Below are positions 53,630 through 64,000 of a stretch of DNA of 64,000 nt, in pieces; position 1 is the stretch's first letter, and each line of letters opens with the position of its first letter. The stretch is from Lichina pygmaea (Eukaryota > Ascomycota > Lichinomycetes > Lichinales > Lichinaceae). The notes beneath the pieces are model-generated. The model ran no database searches. It was given only the letters and a program-made list of their open reading frames with translations, and had not been told where the DNA came from. The position numbers and the translations under genes are program-made. Location: positions 930,001-994,000 of the forward strand of contig OY730172.1 of the NCBI GenBank assembly GCA_963422465.1, given 5' to 3'.

Positions 53630-55235
53630 ATGCCTCGGAAAACAAAGCTCACTGCGCCCTCCCTGGCCCCCAAGCTGTCGCCTGCGAAAAGCTCATCCAA
53701 TGCTACACCGAAGCCAGCTCTGAGCAACGAACGAGTGATCGACAGTGACATCGAATCCGATCTTTCGGGCAGCTCGAGTAGTAGCTCTGAATCCGAGATT
53801 GACGATGTCGCTCCTATGTCGATCGCAGTCCCTCATCCAAGTCCATCTAAGCCTCAAAGGTCCGCACAATTTCGCGTTTCTCATCAAGACCAGACTTCAG
53901 ATCCTTATTGCTGTGTACAGGATAGCGAATGTGCCAACTGAACCACAGACACCCAATGCCTATACGCCGAAGACTTTCAAGCCTCCTGCTGGCTTTTCGC
54001 TGCATGAGGCATCTCAAGATCTATCATCAATGATCGACAGTCTATTGTCGAGGACGGTCTTACGAGACAAAGAAGTGTGGTACATCACAGCGCCAGCTTC
54101 CGTCTCTTTGGAAGATCTCTCGGATATTTCGGTGGATGGCTCATCCAAAGACGCAACGGCGAGACATCAAGGGGTTGATTATTACATCAAGCTTGAAGGG
54201 GTTCATAGCAATGACCTACGACTGCTCGTTCCCAGATCTGCTCGGTCTGAGTACCAATCTGGTAGGTGAAACCGGTCTACACTCAATTTTGAGTTATTAC
54301 TGCTGATCCGCTGGCGCCCAGCGTCTTTGCCGTTTTCTCGGTCGCTCCGACTACAGCGCGTGCCTACATCGGCACCATTAGCTCCACCGACTAATAATGA
54401 GCCAGCGCCTTTGACCAGTCCGGTGACCGCAGCGTCGAGGGCAGCTCGACCACAGCCTCCCAGGTTGAAGATGAGGTATCGCCCACTTGGAGCACCAGAG
54501 TCGGAGTCTGATGACGAAGCGTCGAGGTCTGGACCCCAAGGCAGCGACAGTGTGGAACAGACTCGGTTTCGGATACCAGTCGGCTTCGAGGATGTCGCGG
54601 AAAATAGGAAGCGCAAATATGATGCAAATGGCACCGGTGAAGCTGGCACGCCAAACGGCCACCGAAAGAAGGTCAAGAGGGTCATCTTTGTTGAGAATGG
54701 ACCAACCCCTCGGACAACAGATGCTGCATCGGGTCTCATGCATAGCCCGATCCCGAATTCATCGTCGACAGATACAGCGCAGAGCATGGCTGGGTTGGCC
54801 GGCCGAACGGAGGGTCGTCCGCGTGAACCTGAAACTGGTCCAACGGAGTCCCTAAAGGTTGAGCGTGCAGAGAAAAAGAAGAAGAAGCAAGAGAAGAGAG
54901 ATCGAAAACAGGAGAGACGGAAAGCGAAGGAGGCAGGGACGCGTGAGCATAAGGGAGATGTGGGAAAGGATGTTGGAGGAACGAACGGCGATATCGAGCA
55001 GAGCAATGAGCGGATGGCGGAGCAGAGACATGAAAGTAAGGAGCAAGAGGGAAAGCAACAAATTCCAAGCAACGACCAAAGAGAAAACGGGGCCTTTGAA
55101 GGTCGGGGTGCAGCAGAGAAACGGGCCAAGAAGGAGTTGAGAAGGGAGAAGAGAAGAAAGGGCAAGAAAGAGGGTACGAAGCACCGAAGATGGACCAGGG
55201 AGGAGAAAAAAGGAGAAGGGAGAGAAGAAAAGTAA
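53630..55235 (+). CDS. RPA34: RNA polymerase I subunit RPA34.5 (A34.5 / PAF49 family)
   Basis: Three exons (53630-53859, 53921-54261, 54322-55235) give 1485 nt, 494 residues. The A34.5 dimerisation motif is visible: YTPKTFKPPAGFSLHEASQD, followed by LRDKEVWYITAPASVSLEDL. The N-terminus is Ser/Glu-rich (DIESDLSGSSSSSSESEIDD). The last 150 residues are very rich in Lys, Glu and Arg (EKKKKKQEKRDRKQERRKAK), the usual nucleolar tail. A34.5 pairs with A49 and supports initiation and elongation by RNA polymerase I. It is long for the family because of the tail. Introns of 61 and 60 nt are GT-AG. The frame of exon 3 is less certain between 54322 and 54450. Confidence 0.75.
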
Positions 55236-55838
55236 GAGGCACAGAGAGAAGACGCAAATAGATGGCCAAGCCTGAACAACTAAAGAAGCCTCCGCCTCAA
55301 CGGCCCCTCGGAGCCTCGAGGGCAAGTGAGTTTAATAATGTGTGAGTAGTAGACACCCAGCTCGCTGCAAGATGGCGTGGCACATGTGGATGGGTCAAGG
55401 TGGTGATTACATAATCACCATAAAGAGCTTACGTAAAGTGCATGTGATGAAGGTTGAGAATTCTGACTCTACCAAAACTAGCAGAGTCACCCATCTCTCT
55501 CTATGTAGTCAGTCTTCTCATCATGCCGCAAGTATATCATAAATACCCTAACGGTGAAGTTCTATTGCCCCACCATCCCCACCCCACAGGAACCTACGAA
55601 TGTACGAGTATATCAAGGTCGCTCCGTAGTGACAACACCAAAGCAACCAGAGCGGTCGATTTTTAGGAGACTGATCACCGGCGTTTCATCATCATATCAC
55701 TTGTCAGCAACCTCGAGTTGCTCATCGACGATATTTATTCAATTGTCGAGATCCAGCGCGCACCACCAACATCTGTCGCCAGAATCATACCAAACTGCGC
55801 ACTTGTTTAGAAGCGCTAGAAGATCATTTTCGACCACG
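55236..55838. promoter_or_regulatory. Intergenic / promoter of SHMT gene
   Basis: About 600 bp with no gene recognised. A TGACTCT motif (about 55464) and TATCATAAATA near 55535 are possible promoter elements. Confidence 0.35.
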
Positions 55839-57420
55839 ATGGCCACCTACGCTCTTCCAAAATCCCATCAGGAAGTATGCTAATGCCTCCTCGATGACAA
55901 CTGCGGATCAGACTGCTGACTTTTGGCAACAGCTCATGGAGAAGCCCCTGAAGGAGCTCGATCCGGAGATCGCGGAGCTCATGGTACGACAATCCATCAA
56001 GGAGAGACTTTCGCCGGCCCAAGCTGACTCCTCCGAAGAGTAAAGAAATCCAACGGCAGCGGGAGTCCATCCTGCTTATTGCCTCGGAGAACATCACATC
56101 TAGAGCCGTATTTGATGCGCTGGGCTCGCCCATGTCAAACAAGTACTCCGAAGGCTATCCCGGAGCACGATACTACTCCGGCAACGAGCATATTGACGCA
56201 ATCGAACTCACCTGCCAGGCACGCGCGCTCGAGGCTTTCAACCTGGACGGCGAGAAATGGGGGGTCAATGTGCAGAGTCTAAGCGGCAGCCCTGCCAACC
56301 TGCAGGTGTATCAGGCCATCATGAGACCACATGAGCGACTGATGGGCTTGGATCTGCCCCACGGTGGCCATCTGAGCCACGGATATCAAACCCCGCAGAA
56401 GAAGTTAGTCTTCGTCATGATCGAATGGCGTATAACGGCCGCTAAGCTCTACACAGGATCTCCGCAGTCTCGACCTACTTTGAAACCTTCCCCTATCGAG
56501 TGAACCCGGAGACCGAGCTGATTGACTATGATGCGCTTGAAGCGAACGCTCAGCTCTACCGCCCTAAGGTCCTCGTTGCTGGTACCTCGGCGTACTGCCG
56601 CGAGATCGACTACGGTCGTATGCGCAAGATCGCCGACTCCGTGGGTGCCTACCTCCTTGCCGATATCGCGCACATCTCTGGTCTCATTTCAGCCGGCGTC
56701 ATGGCGTCGCCATTCCTTCACGCAGACGTTGTAACAACGACTACCCACAAGTCCCTTCGGGGTCCTCGTGGCGCCATGATCTTCTTCCGCAAGGGTGTCC
56801 GGAGTACGGATGCGAAAAGTGGAAAGCAGGTGCTGTACGACCTCGAGGGTCCCATCAACTTCTCCGTCTTCCCGGGACATCAAGGAGGACCGCACAATCA
56901 CACGATCACCGCCTTGGCGGTCGCCCTGAAGCAGGCAGTGACGCCGGAGTTCAAGCAGTACCAGCAGCAGGTTGCCAAGAACGCCAAGGCCATGGAGAAC
57001 GAGTTCAAGCAGCGAGGCTACCGGCTCGTGTCTGACGGCACCGACAGCCACATGGTTCTTCTTGACCTTCGTCCACAAGGTCTGGATGGCGCTCGCGTTG
57101 ACACGGTGCTGGAGCAAGCGAACATTGCCGCGAACAAGAACTCGATCCCAGGCGACAAATCGGCCTTGACGCCGTGCGGTATCCGTCTCGGTGCGCCAGC
57201 GATGACGACGCGAGGACTCGGCGAGGACGACTTCAAGCGCGTGGCGCAGTACGTCGATCGGCTCATCAAGATCAGCAAAGAGGTCCAGACGTCCCTGCCC
57301 AAGGAAGCGAACAAGCTCAAGGACTTCAAGACGAAGGTCACCAGCGGTCAGGTGCCTGAGATCCTGGAGGTCAAGAAGGAGGTGATCGAGTGGGCCAGCA
57401 CCTTTCCGCTGCCAGTCTAA
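55839..57420 (+). CDS. SHM2: Serine hydroxymethyltransferase, cytosolic type
   Basis: Four exons (55839-55874, 55933-55983, 56039-56403, 56457-57420) give 1416 nt, 471 residues. Key motifs are [40 protein letters not shown] and the PLP-binding [13 protein letters not shown] with Lys at about 249. The sequence continues [15 protein letters not shown] and [16 protein letters not shown] interconverts serine and glycine while loading tetrahydrofolate with a one-carbon unit. There is no mitochondrial presequence (start [12 protein letters not shown]), so it is the cytosolic form. Introns of 58, 55 and 53 nt lie near the 5' end, and exon 3 begins at CCGAAG/AGTAAA. Confidence 0.97.
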
Positions 57421-58443
57421 GAGATTTCGCGAGCGATTCTTCCTCCGGCATCATTTCAACAGCAGCAGCTCCTGGGACTAGGTTCCTTTCATCTGCACCT
57501 TCAACCCGAGCCGCTTCGTAGCGTGATCTCCGGAAGTGATTCAACCATCCTTGCTCTTTTTCTGCACTCACTCGGCTCGTTGACTTCAGTCTCCGCGATA
57601 TCTCACGACTCTAAAGGGGACCTTGGCTTGGGGCACAAGAAATCGATATTACGCTTTGTTTCAACAAAAGCTTTGATTCGACGCCTCCTTCAACATCTCC
57701 GTCCTCAGCTCCTTTCTCCACTCTATTTGCTCTTCATCTCAGTCTCGTAGCCACGATACCTGCGTGATGCTCCACTCACGAGCTGGGGAAGGGAGATTAG
57801 CAGCATCAACTGCCACACTTTTATACATTCCGTCTCTCCGTCTCTCCGTCTTCGGACCCTTGTGTCTCATTTCCCTCTCATATTCTCTACTTAGATACTA
57901 AACGGCGATGCGGCCGGGGACGATCTGAAGATGAAAATCGGCATAGAACGTGGCAATCCTACGAGGAGTTTTTCCGGCTACATGGCTTGTGTCGCCCACT
58001 AAATATTCCTGCAACATGATGATCTCAATACTACTCCCAGCTTCAGTAGTGATGTCGTACCGTCTCACCCTGACCACTTGACCAATCACTCGAGGCTTGA
58101 TGCACCGATGCATGGAATTTCATGACGTACCAGACAGGTCCTGTTGAAACTGTCTGCGTCATCGTAGAGAGTACGGTAGATGACGTCGTTGGTCAAGTAA
58201 ATACGTCGATGGGAATTGAGTAAAGAGTAGAGACTAGAGACTAGAGACAGAGATGGAGACGGAGTGGACCAGGAAATCTTGGGTTGGGCTGTGGTCAGAG
58301 AAACGGAAAGTGGGTATCGCCATTACGAACTTCGTAGAGGTACGTAGACTACGTCACTGTGCCCGGCGCGTGTCGGACGAGAATCGTGTTCAGCCGCCTG
58401 CGACGGGTGTTTCGCGTGGTCGCGGCCGAGTCCGTGATCGTCT
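57421..58443. other. Intergenic 3' region, no gene recognised
   Basis: This includes the SHMT 3' UTR. GAGACTAGAGACTAGAGACAGAGATGGAGA-type short repeats lie near 58230-58260. The ORF 58253-58702 (+) has no recognisable domain. Confidence 0.5.
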
Positions 58444-60728
58444 TCAGGAGCTTGCTCGTCGTCGGTGGGAGTGGTCCTGGCGCGCTCTCGTCGGCGCGGC
58501 CGCCGTAGCGGGAAGGGGCATGGCTGAAGCAGCTACAGAGACGTTGTTCGTGCCGACGTTGCCGTCGTTTCCGCCGATCGCCCGGTCTCGCCGATGCCGA
58601 CGTTCCCAGACTTCGACGGCACGGGCAATTCTCGAAGGAAGGACTCGACCGAGCCGTTTGCGGATCTGCCCTTGGAGCCAGTTGCGCACGAAGGGGCTAT
58701 GATCCCACCGTCGGCTGGCGACGCCGAGTTTGTTGGTCTCGCGCGTCGCTTCCTCCCTGACGATTTCCTGGAGCAGACGCGCTTCGTCGGCGAGCTAGCT
58801 GTCCCGCATTAATTGCAGCTTGGAGACGTCAACGATGGCGTCGTAGACGGTCTTCAGCCCTGCGGGTGAGGCGGGACCAGTTTTCGGTGAAACGGTGAGT
58901 CCAGAAGCTGTGGCCGGGGACGGGGTATCAAGATCGGTTTCGTCCGCCGTCAGGTCGAACGACGAGACTTCGAACAGGACTGTGCTTTCTTTGGCCGACA
59001 TGCCGGTGGTAATGTCGCCCGCCTTTGGCTCGATAGATGTTTCTCCGGCCAGGGCTGCGCTTTCGTTAAAGGCTATAGGGAAACCTGTATCCTCTGCCGG
59101 CAGGCTGGAGATTGTTACTCCGAATGCGGTTGCGCTTTCGCCGGCTAAACGGCGTTGCTCATGCTGTCGGCCGTTGCTGGCTCAAGAGAGTGTTATCCGG
59201 ACGCATTCGTACTTTCTAAGGGGGTAGTGACATCATTTCTGATATCGGCTGTCGGCGACTTAGGGAGATTCCTCTCCGAGCGCGGCAGTCTTTTCGTCGG
59301 TTGCGGTGATTATGTTCATGGCGTCCGTCTGGGGCTTGAGAGAGGCTTCCTCCGGCTGGGTTTTGTTTCTGTTCGGAGCCGGAGCGCTTGCCTTGTCGTC
59401 ATCTTTTTCCGACGCCGACCGATGGTTGGACAGCGTCAGACTGCCCTGCTGTGCCTCTAGGACAAAGCCCTCCTTGGACGCAGGCCGGATCTTTTGCGAG
59501 ACGCGCTGTCATGTCATGTAGAGAGCTCTTGGACCGATCAAGGAAGGTGCGTAGAGACGGCAGAGCGCCTTTCACGAGCGCGAAGAGAGCGAATGCAATG
59601 CCGTCGTCCTCGTAGATCCCCATCCTCTTCTGGAGAATGAGAGGGATGATATGCATCCAGTCCATGTCAGCCGCCGTCTCGGCTGCAAAGGACATTCGAT
59701 TAGTGTAAACCATTACCAGGAAGCTATGTCAGAATCGGACTGCGCACCGAGCTTGACCGGATGACATTGGAGCCCGTCCAGGCTCCAACTAGTCCCATCG
59801 ACCGGAATAAGGGCGATATAGTGGTAGCGATCGCTAACGACGCTCGCCGCGGTGGCCGTGGCCCTCGCCCCCTCCTTTTCCTCAGGGTGGGATGTAGGAG
59901 TTTGTACGTTCCCCGTGATTTCATGGCAATGACTGCTTCGAGCATGTTCATCTTCTTGAATCACCAGACGTCATTCAGGACAAACCAGTTCACCGTCATC
60001 AATCGAGTGAAACCTTGATCGGAGGCCAAGACAGCGTGGTTGAGGATGCATATCAGGCTAGAGAAAGACGTAGAGTTATGGTACACTGACATGGTAATAC
60101 ACACCTAGCGAAGGAGTCGTGAACATTCTTGACAGCTTGAAACCTGTCAAATCGGTTGTTACGAAGAGGGGATGGCAGGCCCTTAGTAGTCTTCTTGAAG
60201 CTCTGGAGATTCTCGTCAAGGCTCGTGCCCTTGGCACTGTTGATGACGTTCGTAGGCGCCACGGCCGAGGAAGAGGTTCACGAGGTCTATAGACATTTCA
60301 GCTACTTGAACAGCTCTGCGCATTCAATGGGGACCCAATGATGTACCTGGTTGGCAGACCAGACCCCTGGCGGGGACGGGACCTCTTGACGGCGCACAGG
60401 CTCCGTCTATTATGGAATAGGAAAAGCAGACGGCAAACCGGCTGCCCATAGCGATTGGTCGGCCGCTGGCCTGGCCAGAGAGAATAGCGACATGAGGCTG
60501 CTAGGTTATCCCCACAAAGGCAATCACGATAGGCTCATCAAAGCTTGTTGTCGAGGCAGAACAGCTCTTGCGCCCGGACCTCCTTGACGCCAAACTCCTC
60601 CAACGTTATGCTGAAAAAAGCCTTTGAAGCCTTTTATGTTAGCCGCTGCTGCAGGTACGGTAGAGCCACTTGACAAAGGTCTTGAGGCAGGAAATAAACG
60701 AGCTAGGACTGACCGGCTCGGATTCCAT
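58444..60728 (-). pseudogene. Decayed UCH37/UCHL5-type ubiquitin C-terminal hydrolase gene
   Basis: Collinear exon-like blocks match the UCH37 family. They are MESEP (60714-60728), AFFSITLEEFGVKEVRAQEL (60516-60621), GVWSANQ (60347-60406), NVINSAKGTSLDENLQSFKK to NVHDSFAR (60101-60286), RYHYIALIPVDG with SWSLDGLQ (59748-59833), IIPLILQKRMGIYEDDGIAF (59399-59682) and the C-terminal RRWDHSPFVRNWLQ (58444 to about 58800). Introns between most blocks keep phase. Lesions are one extra base at 60540 after the codon CTT, a TGA at 60278-60280, Ser (TCC, 60269-60271) where the catalytic Cys should be, and a TAG between the linker and the C-terminal domain near 58799. Substrate-side His and Asp remain. 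A splice variant avoiding the TGA exists but shortens the conserved core. UCH37 trims ubiquitin at the proteasome or in INO80. Confidence 0.6.
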
Positions 60729-61417
60729 CTCGCAGTACGGTAGCCTCGCCAGGTTGCTTGCTCTTCTTTGGTAGCCGGAGCACTTGGATCGTTCTTGGAT
60801 CGTTCTTGGATCTCTTTTTCCACTCTTGCTCTGGTCCAGGATAAACATCGCTGCCGGTGGCCGGCTGGCATTTCTTGGTCAGGTGTGCCGTTTTTTTGGC
60901 AGAGCGATGTCTGGACTGTAAGGTGTACCGGTACCGGTACGGTAGTGGAGAAAATATATGTGGAGAAATTGAAAGAAGAAGGAGAGGAGGAGGAGGAAGC
61001 CCGGCCTCCTTGCATAAGTCCGGAGGCGTGTCGACAGTACATCATGCAATAGGGAAAGAGCATGATCGTAAATGTCGTACAGTAACTGAAGCACATGCCC
61101 TGGATAGCGATCTCTGCGGTGGATAAATGCTAATCCGGCGCAACGGTCCGACGCGACGGAAAGTTACCCGGCGCTACGTCACGCTAACTTAGACTAGCCC
61201 ACATCGGGAATAGGCGCCGCATATCACAATGCGGCTCAAGTCACGCGTCTGGGACTTTTTTGGATGCAAACATTGTGAAGCTGCACCTCCGATCTTCTAT
61301 GTGCATCAGTCTGACTTCGGACTGTATGTGCGTTGCTCCAAGTCTGACATGTCTTTGGCGACGACACAGTGTCCTTGATAATCGGGTGACCGCACAGTCT
61401 TACTCACGAGCGATGCC
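60729..61417. promoter_or_regulatory. Divergent upstream region of the UCH relic and POM152
   Basis: This holds a short tandem repeat (TTGGATCGTTCTTGGATCG, 60784-60810), a GGTACCGGTACCGGTACGG-like palindrome near 60925-60943 and a GGAGGAGGAGG tract near 60985. No gene was recognised. Confidence 0.4.
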
Positions 61418-64000
61418 ATGAGCCGCCAACCCTCAAGACCTACCGGCCGAGGCGGCCAGGTGGGGACGATCGAGGAGAGGACTGCACAGGTTTTAGGATC
61501 GCGTCCGTCCAGTCTCGGCGAAGTCGCGAAATCTTTTGAAGATGCCGTGTCGTCCCTGGGCAATGTCGGCCCGTCATCGGTCGCTGGACTGGCAAAGACA
61601 GTGGAGGGAGCGGTGTCGTCCGCGGCGCATGCCCGTCCGCTGGTCCCGGCAACGACGGACCCTTCGGTGCCCGCTATTCCTCTGACAGTCTTGGATGCTC
61701 CTACCCAGCGAGCCTATGCGGTTGCCGTCTATGTCGCTCTTTGGGCATGGAAGCTATACGACTACTCGAAGCTCATTCGAGACGATGCGGACTCCCTCTT
61801 CTACTTTATGAAGTGGACCATGATAGACGGGCTCTTCATGTATGGACTTCCAGCCCTGCGGATACCGTGGCTCGAATGGTCTGGGCCGACCTCCCTGGTC
61901 TTGTTCGTCACACACGCCGTCATAGACTGGTTGATGATGTTCCGAATACCGGTACAGATCCTTGCACAGTCCCGTTCGATACCGTTGCTGACCGAAAACT
62001 AGATTCCAATCGAGTCTTGGCTGGTGGCGTTGACGAAGATTCTCTACGACCGCGAGCTCGCAGTGTCCGAACGGAAAGTCAACCCGGCGGATATCGTTCG
62101 GGACTCCGACCTGATTCTGGGCAAATACACGATCCACGTTCTCCCTGAAGGGTATGGCATACCGCGCACCGATCTGTGTTCCAGGGCGCTAAACATGTCT
62201 CAGATCCGCTATCATAAACCCAAGTAGCCAGTCCTACTGTCTTGATTCCTCTTCAAAACGATCGATAACGATCCCCATTCGAATCAATCAGACCGCTCCA
62301 GTTCTGATTGAGCTCGCGCGTTTCGACCTGGACGACAACACCAACGAAACGCTTACGATACCTGCAAGGCAAGCCAGAGCGATGAAGAAGAGCTCCGAGC
62401 GGCGCCTGCCCATCCATGATACTGACAGCCCGCTCGACCTTCAGTATGAGGTCAAAAAACCCGGCTTGTACCGGCTCCAGAAAGTCGTGGATGAGTCCGG
62501 GCTTGAGGTTCGCAGAAGGCATTCCGAAGCGCTAGTCGTCACTTGTCCCACCACGTCTATCGAGTCGGTCTCGGAGGACAAGTGCAAGGGCGATCTTTCT
62601 GATATGACCCTCCAGCTACGTGGGACGCCGCCCTTCAAACTCAAGTTCAGCAGGACCGTCAACGACGAGGACAAAACGTTTTCCTTCCAGAGCATCCAGC
62701 CTGAAAACCTGGTTTCGCCGTTGATGGGACAGAAGCCGGCCGGACCGCTTGTGCTGCACGGCCAGGTCGACTTATCCTGGGCGCAAGTCCACAAGATCAA
62801 TGTGCCCCTGAACGAGTCCTTGAATACGCTTGGCGCCTGGGTCTACACGGTGGACGAAGTCCAAGACGCTTGCGGCAACTCCGTCGAGTATTCCACGCAC
62901 GTCAAAGAGGGCGATAGATCCAGTCACCGATCGTCGGGTCCAGAGCAAGCCTTCATAGTGCGCCCGCGTCCGAGGGCTAGTCTGAAGCACCGGAGATCGC
63001 CTTGCGTGCTGGAGGTAGCCCGTGGAAGGAGCGTCGAATTGCCCATCAACCTCGACGGCGTAAGCGAAGGGGCAACAGAACACTACACTCTAACTTATCG
63101 ATACACACCGTTGGAGGACCTATCGACGAATGGCGAGCATGCACCAAATGCCAGTATACGAAGCATCAGACTTGAAGACGCAACCAAGAAACCAGAGATA
63201 GTTCAACCGGGGCTCTACAGCTTGCTCTCGGTTTCGAGTGGATACTGCCCAGGCGAGATCCTGGAACCGACCTCGTGCTTGCTGCTCAACCCTCCAGAAC
63301 CTAGTGTGGTGGTCAACTCCGAGAATATCTACGACTCGTGCGGAGGCAACCCTATCGGACTGCTTCTGGACTTGGATCTTACGGGATCGCCGCCGTTCGT
63401 GTTGCAGTATACGATACAGAACAGGGAAGACAGAGATGCGCAACCGCAGCGCGAAGAGATCCTTGGGTTGCGCCATCAGCTCGAGCTGAAACCGTCAAAG
63501 GCAGGGCATTACATATACCGTTTCGACTCTCTCAAGGACAGCGTGTACGAACCACGTCCCATCTCAAGAGAGACTATCCAGCTCGAGCAAGACGTCAAGC
63601 CACCGGCGTCCGCTTGGTTTACGGGTTACCACCTCCGAAACGCTTGTTTAGATACCGATTTGCACCTGAACGTAACCCTCGAGGGAGAGGCGCCTTGGAG
63701 CCTTGAATATGAAATCATTCATGGCAAGAAGCGGCAGAAGCATCAGATCGACGACATCACGGAGAATCGTTACTCATTGTCGACTGGCCGTCTCCAGGTT
63801 GGTGGGCAGTACAACGTTGCACTGGTCAGCGTGCAAGACCGCACTCGATGCAAGGTCCTCCTGGACGATGTATACGAGTTTGGTGTGCGTCAGCAGCGGC
63901 CCAAGGCTGGGTTTGGGCTTTTGGAAGGGAAGAGCAGCGTCATGAGCTTAGAAGGCAAACCGGCTGCCTTGCCCTTGCGTCTCACTGGGTCCCCTGAATG
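61418..64000 (+). CDS. POM152: Nuclear pore membrane protein POM152 (3' end off window)
   Basis: Exons 61418-61951, 62003-62151 and 62228 onward are read in frame to the window edge (about 818 residues so far). The N-terminal 95 residues are Ser/Arg-rich and pore-facing. Hydrophobic segments lie at about 100-115, 128-146 and 158-175. Then come the family marks TKILYDRELAVSERKVNPAD, LILGKYTIHVLPEG and SITIPIRINQT. The rest is a luminal chain of Ig-like repeats (for example FKLKFSRTVN, FVLQYTIQNR, WSLEYEIIHG), each starting with a C-x-D/G-like turn. POM152 forms the luminal ring of the nuclear pore. Both introns (51 and 76 nt) are GT-AG and in phase; the second uses the acceptor CAAGTAG at 62227. 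Confidence 0.92.

Noticed and set aside
54203-55279. 358-residue Phe/Ser/Leu-rich minus-strand ORF
   Set aside because: It is antisense to the Lys/Glu-rich purine tract of the RPA34.5 gene, which produces Phe/Leu/Ser on the other strand.
60524-61096. 190-residue minus-strand ORF overlapping the UCH37 relic
   Set aside because: It is out of frame with the family-matching blocks, has no domain, and likely reads through introns and promoter.
1-64000. tRNA, rRNA genes or CRISPR arrays
   Set aside because: No cloverleaf-type A/B box pair, rRNA segment or spacer-repeat array was found by reading both strands; a tRNAscan run would settle small genes.

Overview
The window looks like nuclear DNA of a filamentous or dimorphic fungus of the Dikarya, more likely a basidiomycete than an ascomycete. 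The reasons are many short introns (about 50-150 nt, GT-AG with CTAAC/CTGAC-like branch sites), very short first exons in ribosomal and mitochondrial genes, chromovirus-type Ty3/gypsy and copia retrotransposons, and a UCH37-type deubiquitinase relic (a family absent from budding yeast). The lineage call is inference, because no rRNA or tRNA marker is present. No CRISPR, operon or tRNA gene was seen. Exon coordinates were worked out by hand from splice sites, reading frame and family motifs. In nearly every gene model the exon lengths add up to a whole number of codons.

Layout: 1-2315 is a nest of LTR-retrotransposon pieces, including an antisense zinc-cluster ORF inside a gypsy 3' end. 3079-9802 holds a CBS/PB1 protein (-), ribosomal protein eS26 (+) and a metacaspase (-). 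9803-14511 is a 4.7 kb gene-poor stretch with three TIR (terminal inverted repeat) elements, GTAC-rich palindromes and microsatellites. 14512-22587 carries the DNA polymerase epsilon catalytic subunit (-) and COX20 (+), head to head. 23341-27696 has a small unknown gene (-), a protein tyrosine phosphatase (+) and a VanZ-like membrane protein (-). 29428-32975 is a copia-family element with target-site duplications, and a small DNA transposon sits inside its 3' LTR.

From 33789 to the right edge genes are dense: SPT7-like SAGA subunit (+), DNA ligase I (-) head to head with a RINT1/TIP20 vesicle-tether subunit (+), YMC-type mitochondrial carrier (+), mitochondrial uS2m (-), GRC3 polynucleotide kinase (-) head to head with Pol I subunit RPA34.5 (+), cytosolic serine hydroxymethyltransferase (+), a decayed UCH37-like gene (-) and the 5' part of nucleoporin POM152 (+, running off the window).

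Most genes are conserved housekeeping functions: replication (POL2, CDC9), ribosome biogenesis (eS26, GRC3, RPA34.5), mitochondria (COX20, uS2m, carrier), chromatin, membrane traffic and the nuclear pore. The less ordinary material is the mobile-element nest, a family of TA-flanked TIR elements reduced in one case to 40 bp, a 12-nt micro-exon in the carrier, a probable GC-AG intron, and the UCH37 relic that has lost its catalytic cysteine.
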